Part shown: piece by piece, positions 39,001 to 48,200 of the stretch
How positions within the stretch are numbered: position 1 is the stretch's first letter
How the letters are laid out: each line of letters opens with the position of its first letter
Assembly: GCA_041660925.1 (NCBI GenBank)
Contig: JBAZVI010000001.1
Span: forward strand, 549,527-613,526
From: Elusimicrobiota bacterium
Lineage (GTDB): Bacteria > Elusimicrobiota > Elusimicrobia > UBA1565
Length of the DNA stretch: 64,000 nt
Direction of reading: 5' to 3'
Notes under the pieces: generated by a model
Told to the model about the DNA's origin: nothing
The model's database searches: none
The model's input: only the letters and a program-made list of their open reading frames with translations
Program-made: the position numbers and the translations under genes

Positions 39001-39648
39001 TCAGCCTCCGTGGACCAGGTGCGCCCAGACCGGCATCATGCCGAAGGCCGCCGCGACCGCGACCGCGAAGAGCAGGCCGCCGTTCTTGACCGCCGGCGTG
39101 AGGTTCGGGTGGTCGGCGCCGAGGGTCTGGAACGCGCTCTGCACCCCGTGGCTCAGGTGCACTCCGAGTACCGCGAGCGCCGCCAGATAGAAGAGCACGA
39201 AGCCCCCCCGCTGGAAGCAGGCGATGACCATGCCGAAGACCCCGTTGGGGTCCTCGTTCTCGAGCAGGCGGAAGCTGGTGACGTGAACGAGCAGGAAGGT
39301 CAGCAGGAGCAGGCCGGTGTAGATCATCGTGGCGGAGCCCAGCGTGCGCCCCCCCGCGTTCTCGCGCACCGCGTAGCGCTCCGGCCGTGCCGCCCAGTTC
39401 TCCCAGGTCGCCCAGCAGGCCAGGCCGATGTGGAGGGCGAAGATCCCGAGGAGGCCTAGCTCGACGATGGGCAGGGCCATGTTCTCGGAGAGGAACTCGG
39501 CGTAGTGGTTGAAGGCCTCCATCCCCTTATAAAGGAGGAAGTTCCCGGCGAGGTGCCCCCCCAGGAAGCCGCAGAGCATGAGCCCGGTCAGGGCGATGAG
39601 CTGCTTCTTGCCGATGGAGGTGCCGACGTAGCGCAATAGGGCGTTCAT
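39001..39648 (-). CDS. sdhC: Succinate dehydrogenase cytochrome b558 subunit
   Basis: 215 aa, five membrane spans, single-subunit anchor as in the SdhC b558 family (no sdhD). His residues in the spans (GHLAGNFLL, FNHYAEF, LLVHVTSFRLLE, VHLSHGVQSAFQTLG) are candidates for the two haem b ligands. It binds quinone and the SdhAB dimer. The ATG at 39648 has AGGAG about 10 nt upstream; a good -35/-10 pair lies about 36 nt before it. Confidence 0.92.
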   Translation of the reverse strand: MNALLRYVGTSIGKKQLIALTGLMLCGFLGGHLAGNFLLYKGMEAFNHYAEFLSENMALPIVELGLLGIFALHIGLACWATWENWAARPERYAVRENAGGRTLGSATMIYTGLLLLTFLLVHVTSFRLLENEDPNGVFGMVIACFQRGGFVLFYLAALAVLGVHLSHGVQSAFQTLGADHPNLTPAVKNGGLLFAVAVAAAFGMMPVWAHLVHGG

Positions 39649-39683
39649 AGAGGAAGGCTCCTGGTTTCTTCGGACGACGGGGG

Positions 39684-39713
39684 ATTCTACCTTGCCGGCG
39701 GGCGGGCAATCAA
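39684..39713 (-). promoter_or_regulatory. Promoter of sdhCAB
   Basis: Minus-strand TTGATT (39708-39713) and TAGAAT (39684-39689) are separated by 18 nt, giving a leader of about 28 nt with a Shine-Dalgarno site. The -35 box overlaps the stop codon of the upstream PPC-domain gene. Confidence 0.6.
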
Positions 39714-40150
39714 CGCCGCGGTCGACCCGCAGGGAGGCGCCAGAGGGCGAGGCCGGTCTTCGGGTCGGAGAGCCGGACGGGCGCGGGGCCGCGGAGCTCC
39801 TGGAGCCAGACCTCCGCGGCGAAGACCTCGGAGGCGAAGAGATGCCCGCCCCAGACGCGGTACTTCGCGTCGGCCAGGGCCGCGTGCAGGTGGGCGAAGG
39901 GGACGCCGTCCTTGAAGGAGACGTTGCCGGAGCAATGGAGGATCTCCATCTCTCCGCGGAACTCCTTCTCGGAGTAACGGCGGCGGCGCTGGTCGTAATA
40001 TCCGAGACGGGCCTTGACCGTCGCGCCGATGGCCTGCACCCACGCGCAGCGGACCTTCGCGCGGCGACAGGCGGCGGCGACCTCGATGCCGATGTCCGAG
40101 CCTTTTGGGAGCCGGAAAAGGAATGAGCGCCCGCTGCGCATCGCTTTCAT
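39710..40150 (-). CDS. PPC/DUF296-domain protein
   Basis: 146 aa. The PPC domain (plant and prokaryote conserved) forms a trimeric fold: SFLFRLPKGSDIGIEVAAAC, WVQAIGATVKARLGYYD, EILHCSGNVSFKDGVPFAHLH, HLFASEVFAAEVWLQEL. The three-His metal or ligand site of the family is partly visible (HLH and GGHLF). The biochemical function in bacteria is uncertain. The start could be ATG 40150 or 40141. It lies downstream of a metallo-beta-lactamase-fold gene, behind a hairpin. Confidence 0.8.
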   Translation of the reverse strand: MKAMRSGRSFLFRLPKGSDIGIEVAAACRRAKVRCAWVQAIGATVKARLGYYDQRRRRYSEKEFRGEMEILHCSGNVSFKDGVPFAHLHAALADAKYRVWGGHLFASEVFAAEVWLQELRGPAPVRLSDPKTGLALWRLPAGRPRR

Positions 40151-40203
40151 CGTGGGATCCGGAGGACTCTGCTCGAGCGGGCCGTCGCCATGGTCTTAGC
40201 CCC

Positions 40204-40232
40204 CCGGGGATCCCCCGCTGAGGGATTCCCGG
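40204..40232 (-). terminator. GGGGATCCC-type hairpin after the MBL gene
   Basis: Immediately after the stop codon (TAG at 40235-40233), the minus strand forms an 11-bp stem, CCGGGAATCCC with GGGATCCCCGG (one mismatch). No U-tract follows, so termination would be Rho-dependent or weak. The same stem sequence recurs at 58843-58870. Confidence 0.5.
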
Positions 40233-41099
40233 CTAACCGATGCGGATTTCCTGGCCCTCGCGGGCGCCGAAGCACTCGAAGCCGGCGCCCAGGGAGCGCG
40301 CGTGGGCGCGCGCTTTCTCGACGACGGCGTCGATCTCGTCGTCGGACTTGAGCGGCTCGAAGTGGAAGAGGGCCAGGCGCCGGACCTTCGCGGCCGCGGC
40401 GAGCTCGACGGCGTCGCGCCAGCGGCTGTGGCCCCAGCCGCGCTTGGTCTTGTAGTCCTCGTCGTCGTACTGCGCGTCGGAGATGAGCAGGTCGGCCCCG
40501 GAGCAGAAGTCCGCGACGAGCTTGTCCTGCCCCGTGAAGAAGTCGCGGTCGTCGCCGAGCGCGCGATGGCACTCGTGGTCGGTGAGATAGACGACGCTCC
40601 CCTCCGGGAACTCGAAGCGGTAGGCGATGTCCACGCCCGGATGGTTCGTGTAGAGGGTCTTCACCGGCACGCCGCCGGCGTCGAAGGGCTTCGTGACCTT
40701 GTGGAAGTCGATCTTCGCGGCCATGTCGCCGAGCTCGACGGGGAAGTAGTTCTGCCCCATCTGCCGCCGGAAGATCTCCTTGAAGTCGGCGCCGGCGCCC
40801 TGCGCGCTGTGGATGCGCACGGTGTTCTTGGGGATGTAGGCCGGCACGAAGAACGGCCAGCCCTGGAGATGGTCCCAGTGGGTGTGCGTGATGAAGAGGT
40901 CGAGGTCGAGCGGCTTCCCCTGGGCCTCCTTCATCAGCAGCAGGCCGAGCTCACGGATGCCGGTGCCGCTGTCGCAGATGAGGACGCGCCCGTCCCGCCG
41001 GACCTCGACGCAGGCGGTGTTCCCCCCGTAGCGCACGGTGCGCGCGCCCGGGACGGGGATCGAGCCGCGCACGCCCCAGAAGCGGACGAGGACGCTCAT
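40233..41099 (-). CDS. Metallo-beta-lactamase-fold hydrolase
   Basis: 288 aa. Zinc motif THTHWDHLQG with H72, H74, D76 and H77; later ligands are in TNHPGVDIAYR and LTDHECHRAL (Asp) and LFHFEPL (His). The opening MSVLVRFWGVRGSIPVPG and the GNTACVEV segment are typical of the cAMP phosphodiesterase/phosphoribosyl cyclic phosphodiesterase branch. It may cleave a cyclic nucleotide or phosphodiester. The ATG overlaps the stop of the CheY-like gene (ATGA), so it may be the output of that regulator. Confidence 0.8.
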   Translation of the reverse strand: MSVLVRFWGVRGSIPVPGARTVRYGGNTACVEVRRDGRVLICDSGTGIRELGLLLMKEAQGKPLDLDLFITHTHWDHLQGWPFFVPAYIPKNTVRIHSAQGAGADFKEIFRRQMGQNYFPVELGDMAAKIDFHKVTKPFDAGGVPVKTLYTNHPGVDIAYRFEFPEGSVVYLTDHECHRALGDDRDFFTGQDKLVADFCSGADLLISDAQYDDEDYKTKRGWGHSRWRDAVELAAAAKVRRLALFHFEPLKSDDEIDAVVEKARAHARSLGAGFECFGAREGQEIRIG

Positions 41100-41455
41100 C
41101 CGATGAGCCCTTTCACGGCCTTGAGCAGCTCGTCGGCGGTGTAGGGCTTGACGAGGTAGTGGTCCGCGCCGATGGTCTGCGCGGCCTTGCGGTCGACGGC
41201 GTAGGACTTCCCGGAGGAGATCATGATCTTCATCGCGTTCAGGCCCTCGTCGGCGCGCAGGGTCTGGCAGACCTCGAAGCCGTGCATGTCCGGCATCATG
41301 AGGTCGAGGATGAGGAGGTCGGGTTTGAGCTCCCGCGCCTGGTTGAGCCCCCTGAGTCCGTCGTACGCCGTATGGACCCGGTAGCTGTCGCTCAGGCAGT
41401 GGGAGATGAAATCGACGATCTCCTTATCATCATCGACGATGAGGACCGTCTTCAT
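41096..41455 (-). CDS. Single-domain CheY-like response regulator
   Basis: 119 aa. Acidic pocket D8-D10 in LIVDDD, phosphoacceptor Asp51 in LLILDLMMPDMHG, Lys in YLVKPYTADEL. There is no effector domain. I chose MKTVLIVDDD at 41455 over an ATG six codons upstream; a CATCAT element with a TG extension lies 6 nt before it. The downstream MBL-fold enzyme is coupled to it, suggesting phosphorylation-controlled hydrolysis. Confidence 0.88.
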   Translation of the reverse strand: MKTVLIVDDDKEIVDFISHCLSDSYRVHTAYDGLRGLNQARELKPDLLILDLMMPDMHGFEVCQTLRADEGLNAMKIMISSGKSYAVDRKAAQTIGADHYLVKPYTADELLKAVKGLIG

Positions 41456-41483
41456 GCCCGTATGATGGCACATAACGGGCCCG

Positions 41484-41518
41484 AAAAAAAGGCCCCGGAG
41501 GGAGGCCCCTCCGGGGCC
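41484..41518 (-). terminator. Rho-independent terminator after the M48 gene
   Basis: A perfect 12-bp stem (41491-41502 with 41507-41518), tetraloop, and seven T on the minus strand (41484-41490). This is the strongest terminator in the window. Confidence 0.92.
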
Positions 41519-41538
41519 CGTCGGCCGGCCTGCTCGGC

Positions 41539-44500
41539 TCAGCCGACCGTGGGCTTCTCCTCCGCCTTCGCGGAGAGGACGCCCCAGACGAAGCCGCCGG
41601 CGGCCTGGACGACGGCCAGGGCGATCGCGGCCGGAAGGGGCAGCGCGAAGTAGCCGAGCGCCGCGCCCGCGGCCACGCCCGCGATCACGCCCCAGAGGAA
41701 GACCCCGATGGTCGTCTCGCCGCCGCGGCGCAGGATCTTCTCGTAGACGTAGACGGCGGCGAGGCCCATCGCCACGCCGAGCGAGGGGGCCGCGACGAAA
41801 GCCCCGAGCACGGCCGTCAGGAGCCCCGAGTGGAGTCCCGTGAAGAGCCCCGCCGCGGCGAAGCCGAGACCGGCGAGCACGCCGCGCACCAGCGGCGCGC
41901 GCAGAGCCAGAGTGCTCTTCATGCGGTCGCTGACGGGGTCGATGGAGGGGTCGAGCGGGAGCACGGCCTGGGAGGCGTCCCGCAGCGAGGGGACGCTCGA
42001 GCGGACGGCGGCGCCCGGGACGATGGTGAGGTCGATGTGGTCCGCGCGCCGGGAGTCGAGCGCCTTCTGCATCTCGCCTAAGCGCTCGATGCGCTGGGTC
42101 GTGTTGGGGTGGGTGACGAAGAGGTCGAAGAAGAAGTCGTCGGCCTTGCCCACCGCCAGCTTCGCCATCGCGTCGAGCTCCGGCAGCTGCCCCGCCGCCG
42201 CGAGCTGCTCGAAGGGGTTCACCGTGAGCATGTGCGCGAGCGCGGCGATGAGCGGCACGCGGGCCTTCTCGATCGTTACGCCCGGCTTCGGCCGCCAGCT
42301 GGTGAGCAGCCCCAGGCCCAGCGCGAGCGAGGCCGGGTCGCTGGAGAGCAGCGCTCCGTCCTCGTCAGCCCCCCCCTCGCGGGTGCGCGAGGAGGCCATC
42401 TGCACGAGCGACGCCGCGATGGGCGCCCAGAGGGCGATGAAGACCTTGAGGAGGCCCAGCGCCGCGCCGAAAGCCGGCGCGACGAAGGTGCGCTGGACCG
42501 GTTTGCCGCTCAGCCGGTCGTAGAAGCGCTGCAGGGCGGCCTTGGCGTGGCCGACCGCCCAGAGGATCTTATAGGAAGAGAAGGCGATGGCCGAGCTCAT
42601 GCCCCCGGCGACGGCTCCGAGGATCATGTCGCGGTTCATCACGTGGCTGAACTCATGGCCGAGCACGCCGCGCAGGGCGCGGTAGCCGAGCGCCTTGAGG
42701 GCCTCCGCATCCGCCGCGCGCAGGGCCGCCGAGAGCTCCTCCTGCCCGGCGTTCCCGGGGATGCCGGCGAGGGAGCCGCGGATGGCCGTGCGGAAGACGG
42801 CGAAGGACTTGCTCGAAGGGTCGGTCATCTTCACGAGGCGCAGCAGGCCCTCGCGCAGGCCTTCGGGCTCGAGCAGCATCTCCTTGATCTCGACGGTGAC
42901 GCCCACGAGCGCCTTGTTCGGGCTGATGCCGGTGGCGAAGGCGTTGGGCACGCCCATCTTCACGTTGATGATCTCCGGCATCGGGATGGGGGCCTTCCCC
43001 TTCTTCGCGAGCTCCTTGTTGATGATCTCGCGGAGTTCCTTCATCATAGCGAAGACCTCGGGGTCCTTCGCCTCGTCGGTCGGCTCGGTCTGCATCGTCT
43101 TCTTGATGAGGTCCTTGCTGAACCAGAGCTGCAGGCCCATGAGCACGGACACGAAGGCGATGTTGCCGAGCAGGGTGCCCACGCCGAAGACCGTGAAGCT
43201 CATGACGGCGCCCATGGCGACGAGCGAGCCGAGCGAGAGCCCGGTCTTCAGCCAGTAGTGGAAGCGCGGCCAGGCGGTCGGCTTCGGATACGCGACGGAC
43301 TCGGGCTCGACCTGCGCGGGGGCGGTCGAAGGCGCGGGCGCGGCCGCCGGCAGGAGCCTCGTCATGAGGCGTTCGCTCCAGATCTGGGCCCGCTCGGGCA
43401 GGAAGGCGAGCACGAGGAAGGTGATCGGCGCGGCGAAACCCGTATAGACCGCCCAGGCGGCGAGCGCGCCGTAGAGATAGTCGAAGCCCTTCCCCTTGCC
43501 GAGGAACATCCAGGCGAAGAAGGCCCCGTTGACCATGATGGGGCTGTAGCCGGTCAGCAGCGCGAAGACGACGCCGGTCAGCACCCAGGTATAGGACGGG
43601 AAGCGCAGCGGCTGCAGCGAGCCCGGGACGCCGAAGGGGCGTCCGGTCTCGGCGGAGCGGATGAGGAAGCCGAGGAAGAAGGCCACGGTCGTCATCGCGG
43701 GCAGCGCGACGAGGCTCGCGACGGCGCTCAAGGTCAGCGGCAGCGCGCCGGCGGTGCCGAGGAAAGCGGCCGGGAGGGTGAGGGTGAACCAGGTGACGAT
43801 CTTGCCGAGCCAGCCCTCGCCCTTGCCCTTGGCCGCGGCCGAGAGGCCGACGGCCGAGGCCGCGGCGACGAGCGGCGTGGCCGCGAGGAAATGAGCGACG
43901 GCCGCGCCGCCCAGGAAGGCGGGCAGGGCGACGGCGGCGGCGCCGAGGTACGCGCCGAGGAGGAGGTCGAGCGTGAGCTTGACCCCGCCCAGGCGCGGGG
44001 AATCGCGCAGCGAAAGGCGGTAGCGGGCGTAGAGCGCGGCCGGCACAAGGACGACGCCGGAGCTCAGCGTCCAGAGCGCGGCGACGGGCACGAAGCCGAA
44101 GAGCGCGGGCAGGAAGGTCGCGGCCGCCAGCTGGAGGCCGTAGACCGCCGCGCCGGCGAGGGTGATGCGGGCGACGGAGAGGAGAGTGTCCGCGACGCGG
44201 CCGCGGCGGGCCGGCTCGGGCGCCTGGGCGGGGACCGGGACGACGGACTTCGCGTCCGGGATCTCGCGGACGGAAGCGGGCGCCGCCTCGTGCAGAGCGA
44301 TGCTCATCCGCTCGACGCCCTCATGACTGGAGAAGTCGTAGACCACCGGCATCCCGCCGGCCCGATAGACGGTCTTCTGGCGTTCGAGGTCCCGGGGATG
44401 GCCCATGCGGACGAGGACGTGCGTCTCCCGCATGTAGGACATCTTCTGAGTCGGATCCCCCGGCTCGATGCTGTAGCTCAGGAAGCCGTCGGCGGAACGC

Positions 44501-45126
44501 AGGGCGGCGAGGTCCGCCTCCACCTTCGCCTGAAGGGACGAGGCCTCCGGCGCCTGAGGACCCTCGGTGAGGTCGACCGCTTCGACCGAGCGGCGGCCGA
44601 GGAGGAGGTCCATCATGCGCGCGCCGGCGCTCTTCGCGGAGGCGGCGGGCATGGCCTCGATCTCCCGGACCGGCAGCGCGACCGCGCGCGGCTCGGCGAG
44701 GAGGGTCTTGAGGTCCGCGGCGCGCTGCTCCGAGCCGGCGGCCGGGACGCTCTGCGCGGCGGCGGGGACGGCCTTCGAACGGGAGAACACGGACGTCTGG
44801 AGAGCTTGCGCCGAGGCCGCGGGGACGGCGGCCTGGACGGCGGCGGCCTGCGTCTTGACGACGACGCCGGCCGGCGCGAGGCTCGGAAGAAGGCCGTTCT
44901 GCAGACTCAGCGGAGAGGAAGCGGCGCGGCCTGTGCCCGGGAGAGCGATGAGGTTCGTGCCGACGGCGGCGCCGGCGCCGAACGCCGAGTTCGCGGTCGG
45001 GACGGCGTGGGTGACGACGGCCTGGGCGAAGAGCCGGTAGCTCTCGAGGCCGGGGGCGAGCGCCACAAGGGCGAGCGCGAGCGTCGTCGCGGTGATTTTC
45101 TTCAGGAGCCGGGGATCCATCGTCAT
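41539..45126 (-). CDS. Giant stalk-module protein with M48 (HtpX-like) peptidase domain
   Basis: 1195 aa. A signal peptide ends SYRLFAQ-AVV (residue 35), followed by about 97 residues with no Asp or Glu, LPSLAP at 80-85, and RMMDLLLGRRSVEA at 170-183. A soluble region (about 190-300) and many membrane spans (about 315-690) follow. The M48 domain comes next: PNAFATGISPNKALVGVT, zinc motif HEFSH at 824-828, and the third ligand in REGGAD (Glu917), matching the ExxAD of HtpX. More spans close the C-terminus (about 1105-1185). HtpX degrades misfolded membrane proteins and is about 290 aa; this protein is four times longer. It has a leader of about 20 nt with GGAGGA and a perfect TATAAT. A strong terminator follows. 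Confidence 0.85.
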   Translation of the reverse strand: MTMDPRLLKKITATTLALALVALAPGLESYRLFAQAVVTHAVPTANSAFGAGAAVGTNLIALPGTGRAASSPLSLQNGLLPSLAPAGVVVKTQAAAVQAAVPAASAQALQTSVFSRSKAVPAAAQSVPAAGSEQRAADLKTLLAEPRAVALPVREIEAMPAASAKSAGARMMDLLLGRRSVEAVDLTEGPQAPEASSLQAKVEADLAALRSADGFLSYSIEPGDPTQKMSYMRETHVLVRMGHPRDLERQKTVYRAGGMPVVYDFSSHEGVERMSIALHEAAPASVREIPDAKSVVPVPAQAPEPARRGRVADTLLSVARITLAGAAVYGLQLAAATFLPALFGFVPVAALWTLSSGVVLVPAALYARYRLSLRDSPRLGGVKLTLDLLLGAYLGAAAVALPAFLGGAAVAHFLAATPLVAAASAVGLSAAAKGKGEGWLGKIVTWFTLTLPAAFLGTAGALPLTLSAVASLVALPAMTTVAFFLGFLIRSAETGRPFGVPGSLQPLRFPSYTWVLTGVVFALLTGYSPIMVNGAFFAWMFLGKGKGFDYLYGALAAWAVYTGFAAPITFLVLAFLPERAQIWSERLMTRLLPAAAPAPSTAPAQVEPESVAYPKPTAWPRFHYWLKTGLSLGSLVAMGAVMSFTVFGVGTLLGNIAFVSVLMGLQLWFSKDLIKKTMQTEPTDEAKDPEVFAMMKELREIINKELAKKGKAPIPMPEIINVKMGVPNAFATGISPNKALVGVTVEIKEMLLEPEGLREGLLRLVKMTDPSSKSFAVFRTAIRGSLAGIPGNAGQEELSAALRAADAEALKALGYRALRGVLGHEFSHVMNRDMILGAVAGGMSSAIAFSSYKILWAVGHAKAALQRFYDRLSGKPVQRTFVAPAFGAALGLLKVFIALWAPIAASLVQMASSRTREGGADEDGALLSSDPASLALGLGLLTSWRPKPGVTIEKARVPLIAALAHMLTVNPFEQLAAAGQLPELDAMAKLAVGKADDFFFDLFVTHPNTTQRIERLGEMQKALDSRRADHIDLTIVPGAAVRSSVPSLRDASQAVLPLDPSIDPVSDRMKSTLALRAPLVRGVLAGLGFAAAGLFTGLHSGLLTAVLGAFVAAPSLGVAMGLAAVYVYEKILRRGGETTIGVFLWGVIAGVAAGAALGYFALPLPAAIALAVVQAAGGFVWGVLSAKAEEKPTVG

Positions 45127-45152
45127 GTCGTCCTCCGTCGTGCTATAGGAGG

Positions 45153-45158
45153 ATTATA
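45153..45158 (-). promoter_or_regulatory. -10 box of the M48 fusion gene
   Basis: A perfect minus-strand TATAAT, 26 nt before the ATG, with GGAGGA in between: a conventional leadered promoter. Confidence 0.6.
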
Positions 45159-45246
45159 CGCGCGGTCCGGAGGGGACCGTGCCAGGCCAAGGGCCCATGC
45201 GCCGTGTGGTGTTCGCTCCCCCGGCGTCTGGGCCCTGTGACCCGGC

Positions 45247-48200
45247 TTATTTCCGCGCGGGTTCCGAGGTCGTGGGCACGTCGTTGAGGAGGGGCCTTTG
45301 CGTCGATTCGCGGCGGGTCGGAGTCTCGAGGTCGGGGTGGAGCTCGACCTCGCGCTCATACGGCGCGATGGTCGCGGTCGCGGAGCCCGGCAGCTCCGCG
45401 ACGTGGAGGGCGTGCGGGAGGACCGCCGCCAGCACCATGAGCCAGAGGCGGGAACCGAGCGCGCGCGGGAGCGCTCCGGTCTTCGGCGCCGACGGCGGGC
45501 GGAGGATCCCGGAGAGGAACCCCGCCGTCGCGTCCGGTCCGACGGAAGGGAGCAGATGGACACCGCCGACGCGGGGGTCCGCGCTCTTCCCGACGGCGAG
45601 CGTCGTAGCCCCCGGATGGGCGTTGGCCATCGCGGCGTCCTGCCCGTGCAGGGCGAAATCGTCGCCGAAGATGAGGATGTCCCGGTCCGCGACCATGACG
45701 CGCTCCTCGCGCAGCGCGCCCAGGAGCCCGCGCAGACCGTCCGCCTTGGTCGCGCGCACGACCCGGACCTCGGCGGGGAGAGAGAGATCCTCGGGGTAGC
45801 GCAGAAGGACGCGGTTCTCGTCGGAGAACCCGGCCGCGCGGAAGGCCTTGTCGAAGCGGGTGTAGAGCTCGAGCATGCGTCCGTCGTCGCGCCAGTCCTG
45901 CGGCGCGAAGGAGAGCTCCTTCGCCGTCGTCTCCAGCAGCTCCACGACGCGCACGGCCTCCGCGTCGGTCGCCGCCGGCACGGCGAAGAAAGGGGACGAC
46001 GGGGGCTCCCCGTCCTTCCCGTAGCGGTAGACCTCGGCGCCGCCGTCGGTGGCCAGGAGGAAGCCCTCGCGCAGGTCCGCCGGCAGCCGGTCCATGACGA
46101 GCTTCTGCATGCCCCAGAACCCGCCGGTCAGCGGCCGGTTCGTCGAGAAGGCCGTCCGGATGCCCGCGGCCTTCAGGCGGCGGAGGAGCTCGATGCGCTC
46201 GGCGCTGACGGGAGTGCCGACGCCGGAGACGTCCATGAAGGTCCGGTCGTAGTCGAGGACGACGAGGCGCGGCGGATGCGCGCGGAAGCGCTCGAGCAGC
46301 GCCTGCTCGCCCTGCGCGGGGAGACGAGGCGCGGAAACGGCCAGACCGAGCGCCGCGAGCAGCGCGGCCGCCGTGCGCCGGATGCGGTAGGAGAGCGGCA
46401 GCCGCGGCGCGCGGACGGCCGGCCCGGCGGGCAGGAGCTCCTCGAGGAACTCCGCCGTCGAGTCGGGCCCGACCACGGGCGAGAGGTAGACGTTGTCGAG
46501 GCGCGGGTCGGCGTCCTTGCCCACGGCGTAGACCACGGCGCCCGGCAGCGCGCGCGCCATCGCGGCGTCGTAGCCGGGCTTCGTGAAGTCGTCGCCGAAG
46601 ATGACGACGTCGGCCGGGGCCGGCGCCGAGCCCTCCGCCTCGAGGGTCTTGAGTATCCCCGCGATCGCGCGGGCCTTCGTGGCCTTGGCGATCCGTATGT
46701 AGGGCTCCAGGGACTCCTTCGGCGGCTCTTTGTAGGTGACGTTGAACTCGAGGCCGAACTTCCCCGCGAAGCGCTTCTCGAAGGCGGCGGCGAGCTTCCT
46801 CGCCGCGGGTCGGTCGTTCTTCAGGACGAAGGTGAACTCGTGGTCCTTGCCGTCCTCCCGCCAGTCGGCGGAAGCGAATCCCGTCTCCGACGCGGCGGAG
46901 TTCATCAGGGAGAGGATGAGTCCCTTCTCCTCGAGGGTCATGGGGGTCTCGGAGAAAGCCGGGGCCGTCGGCTTCTCGCCGTCGGGGCCGTACTGGTAGA
47001 CCTCGGCGCCGCCGCCCACCGAGAGGATGAAGCCTTCGCGCAGGGACGCGTCCATGCGGTCCATCAGCATGTTCTCCATCCCGTGCGGCCCCCCGTTGAG
47101 GGGGCGGTTGGTGGCGAAGATCGGCCGGATGCCGGCGTCCTTCAGGGCCTGGAGCAGGGCGAGGCGCTCGGGCGTCACGACGAGCCCCTTCCCCGACGAG
47201 TTGTCCATGAAGGTGTCGTCGTAGTCCATGATGACCGCCCTCGGAGGACGGGCCTGGAAGCGCGCGATGAGCGCCTCCCGGTCGGCGGCGGACAGGCGCG
47301 GGGCGGAACCCGCGACGCCGAGGACCGCGAGCAGCGCCGCGGCGCGCTTGCGCGCGAGATAGGCGCGTGAGAGCTCGAGCCCGGCGGGACGCCGCGCGAG
47401 CCAGTAGACGGCCGCGGCCGCGGCGAGGACGAGCGCCGCCGGCACGGTCCAGGCCGCGGGCAGCAGCGCCGCGAGGATCGGGGCGCCGGCCAGCAGCCAG
47501 CCGCTGAGCTTCGTCTCGACGGGAGCGGCCCGCCGGGCGACGAAGGACCCGTCGAAGAAGTCCACCTCGGCCTGGTCCCCCTCGGAGAGCTTCCCTTCGA
47601 GCTCGGCGTCGGCGAGGGCGTCGTAGACCTGCCGCTCGACCATCTGCTTGATGGGGCGCGCGCCGTAGGCGAGGTTCTCCGCGCTGCCCGCCGTCGCGAG
47701 CAGATGCTCCCGCGCGGCCGGGGTCAGCGCGGCGCTCATGCGTTTGGGCGCCAGGATGGTCTTATTGAGGACCGCGAGGCGGATGTCCAGGATCTTCTCG
47801 AGGGCCTTGCGCTCGAGCGTCTTGAAGACGAGCACGTGGTCCTTGCCGATGCGGTTGAAGAACTCGGGCGCCACGAGGTCCTTGAAGGCGTCGACGTAGG
47901 TCTCCCGCTGGACGGCGTCGGCCTCCGTCTTCTCGCCCCGGCCGTCGCCGAAGCCGATGGGGTGCTTGCTCTGCGCGAGGCTGCCGCCGGCGTTGGAGGT
48001 CATGATGATCACGGTGTTCGTGAAGTCCACCGTGCGCCCGTGGCCGTCGGTCATGCGCCCGTCGTCGAAGACCTGCAGGAACATCTTGAGCACGTCGGGG
48101 TGCGCCTTCTCGATCTCATCGAGGAGGATGACGCGGTAGGGGTTGCGGCGCACCGGCTCGGTGAGCTGGCCGCCCTCCTCGTAGCCGACGTAGCCGGGCG

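Noticed and set aside
45164..45181. CGGTCC...GGACCG hairpin between the Clp and M48 genes as a terminator
   Set aside because: Short stem without a U-run, and it overlaps the likely -35 region of the M48 promoter.
42109..45240. A 1043-codon plus-strand open frame opposite the M48 gene
   Set aside because: Low-complexity Arg/Gly/Glu sequence with no domain; antisense of a gene with a clear HEFSH motif and terminator.
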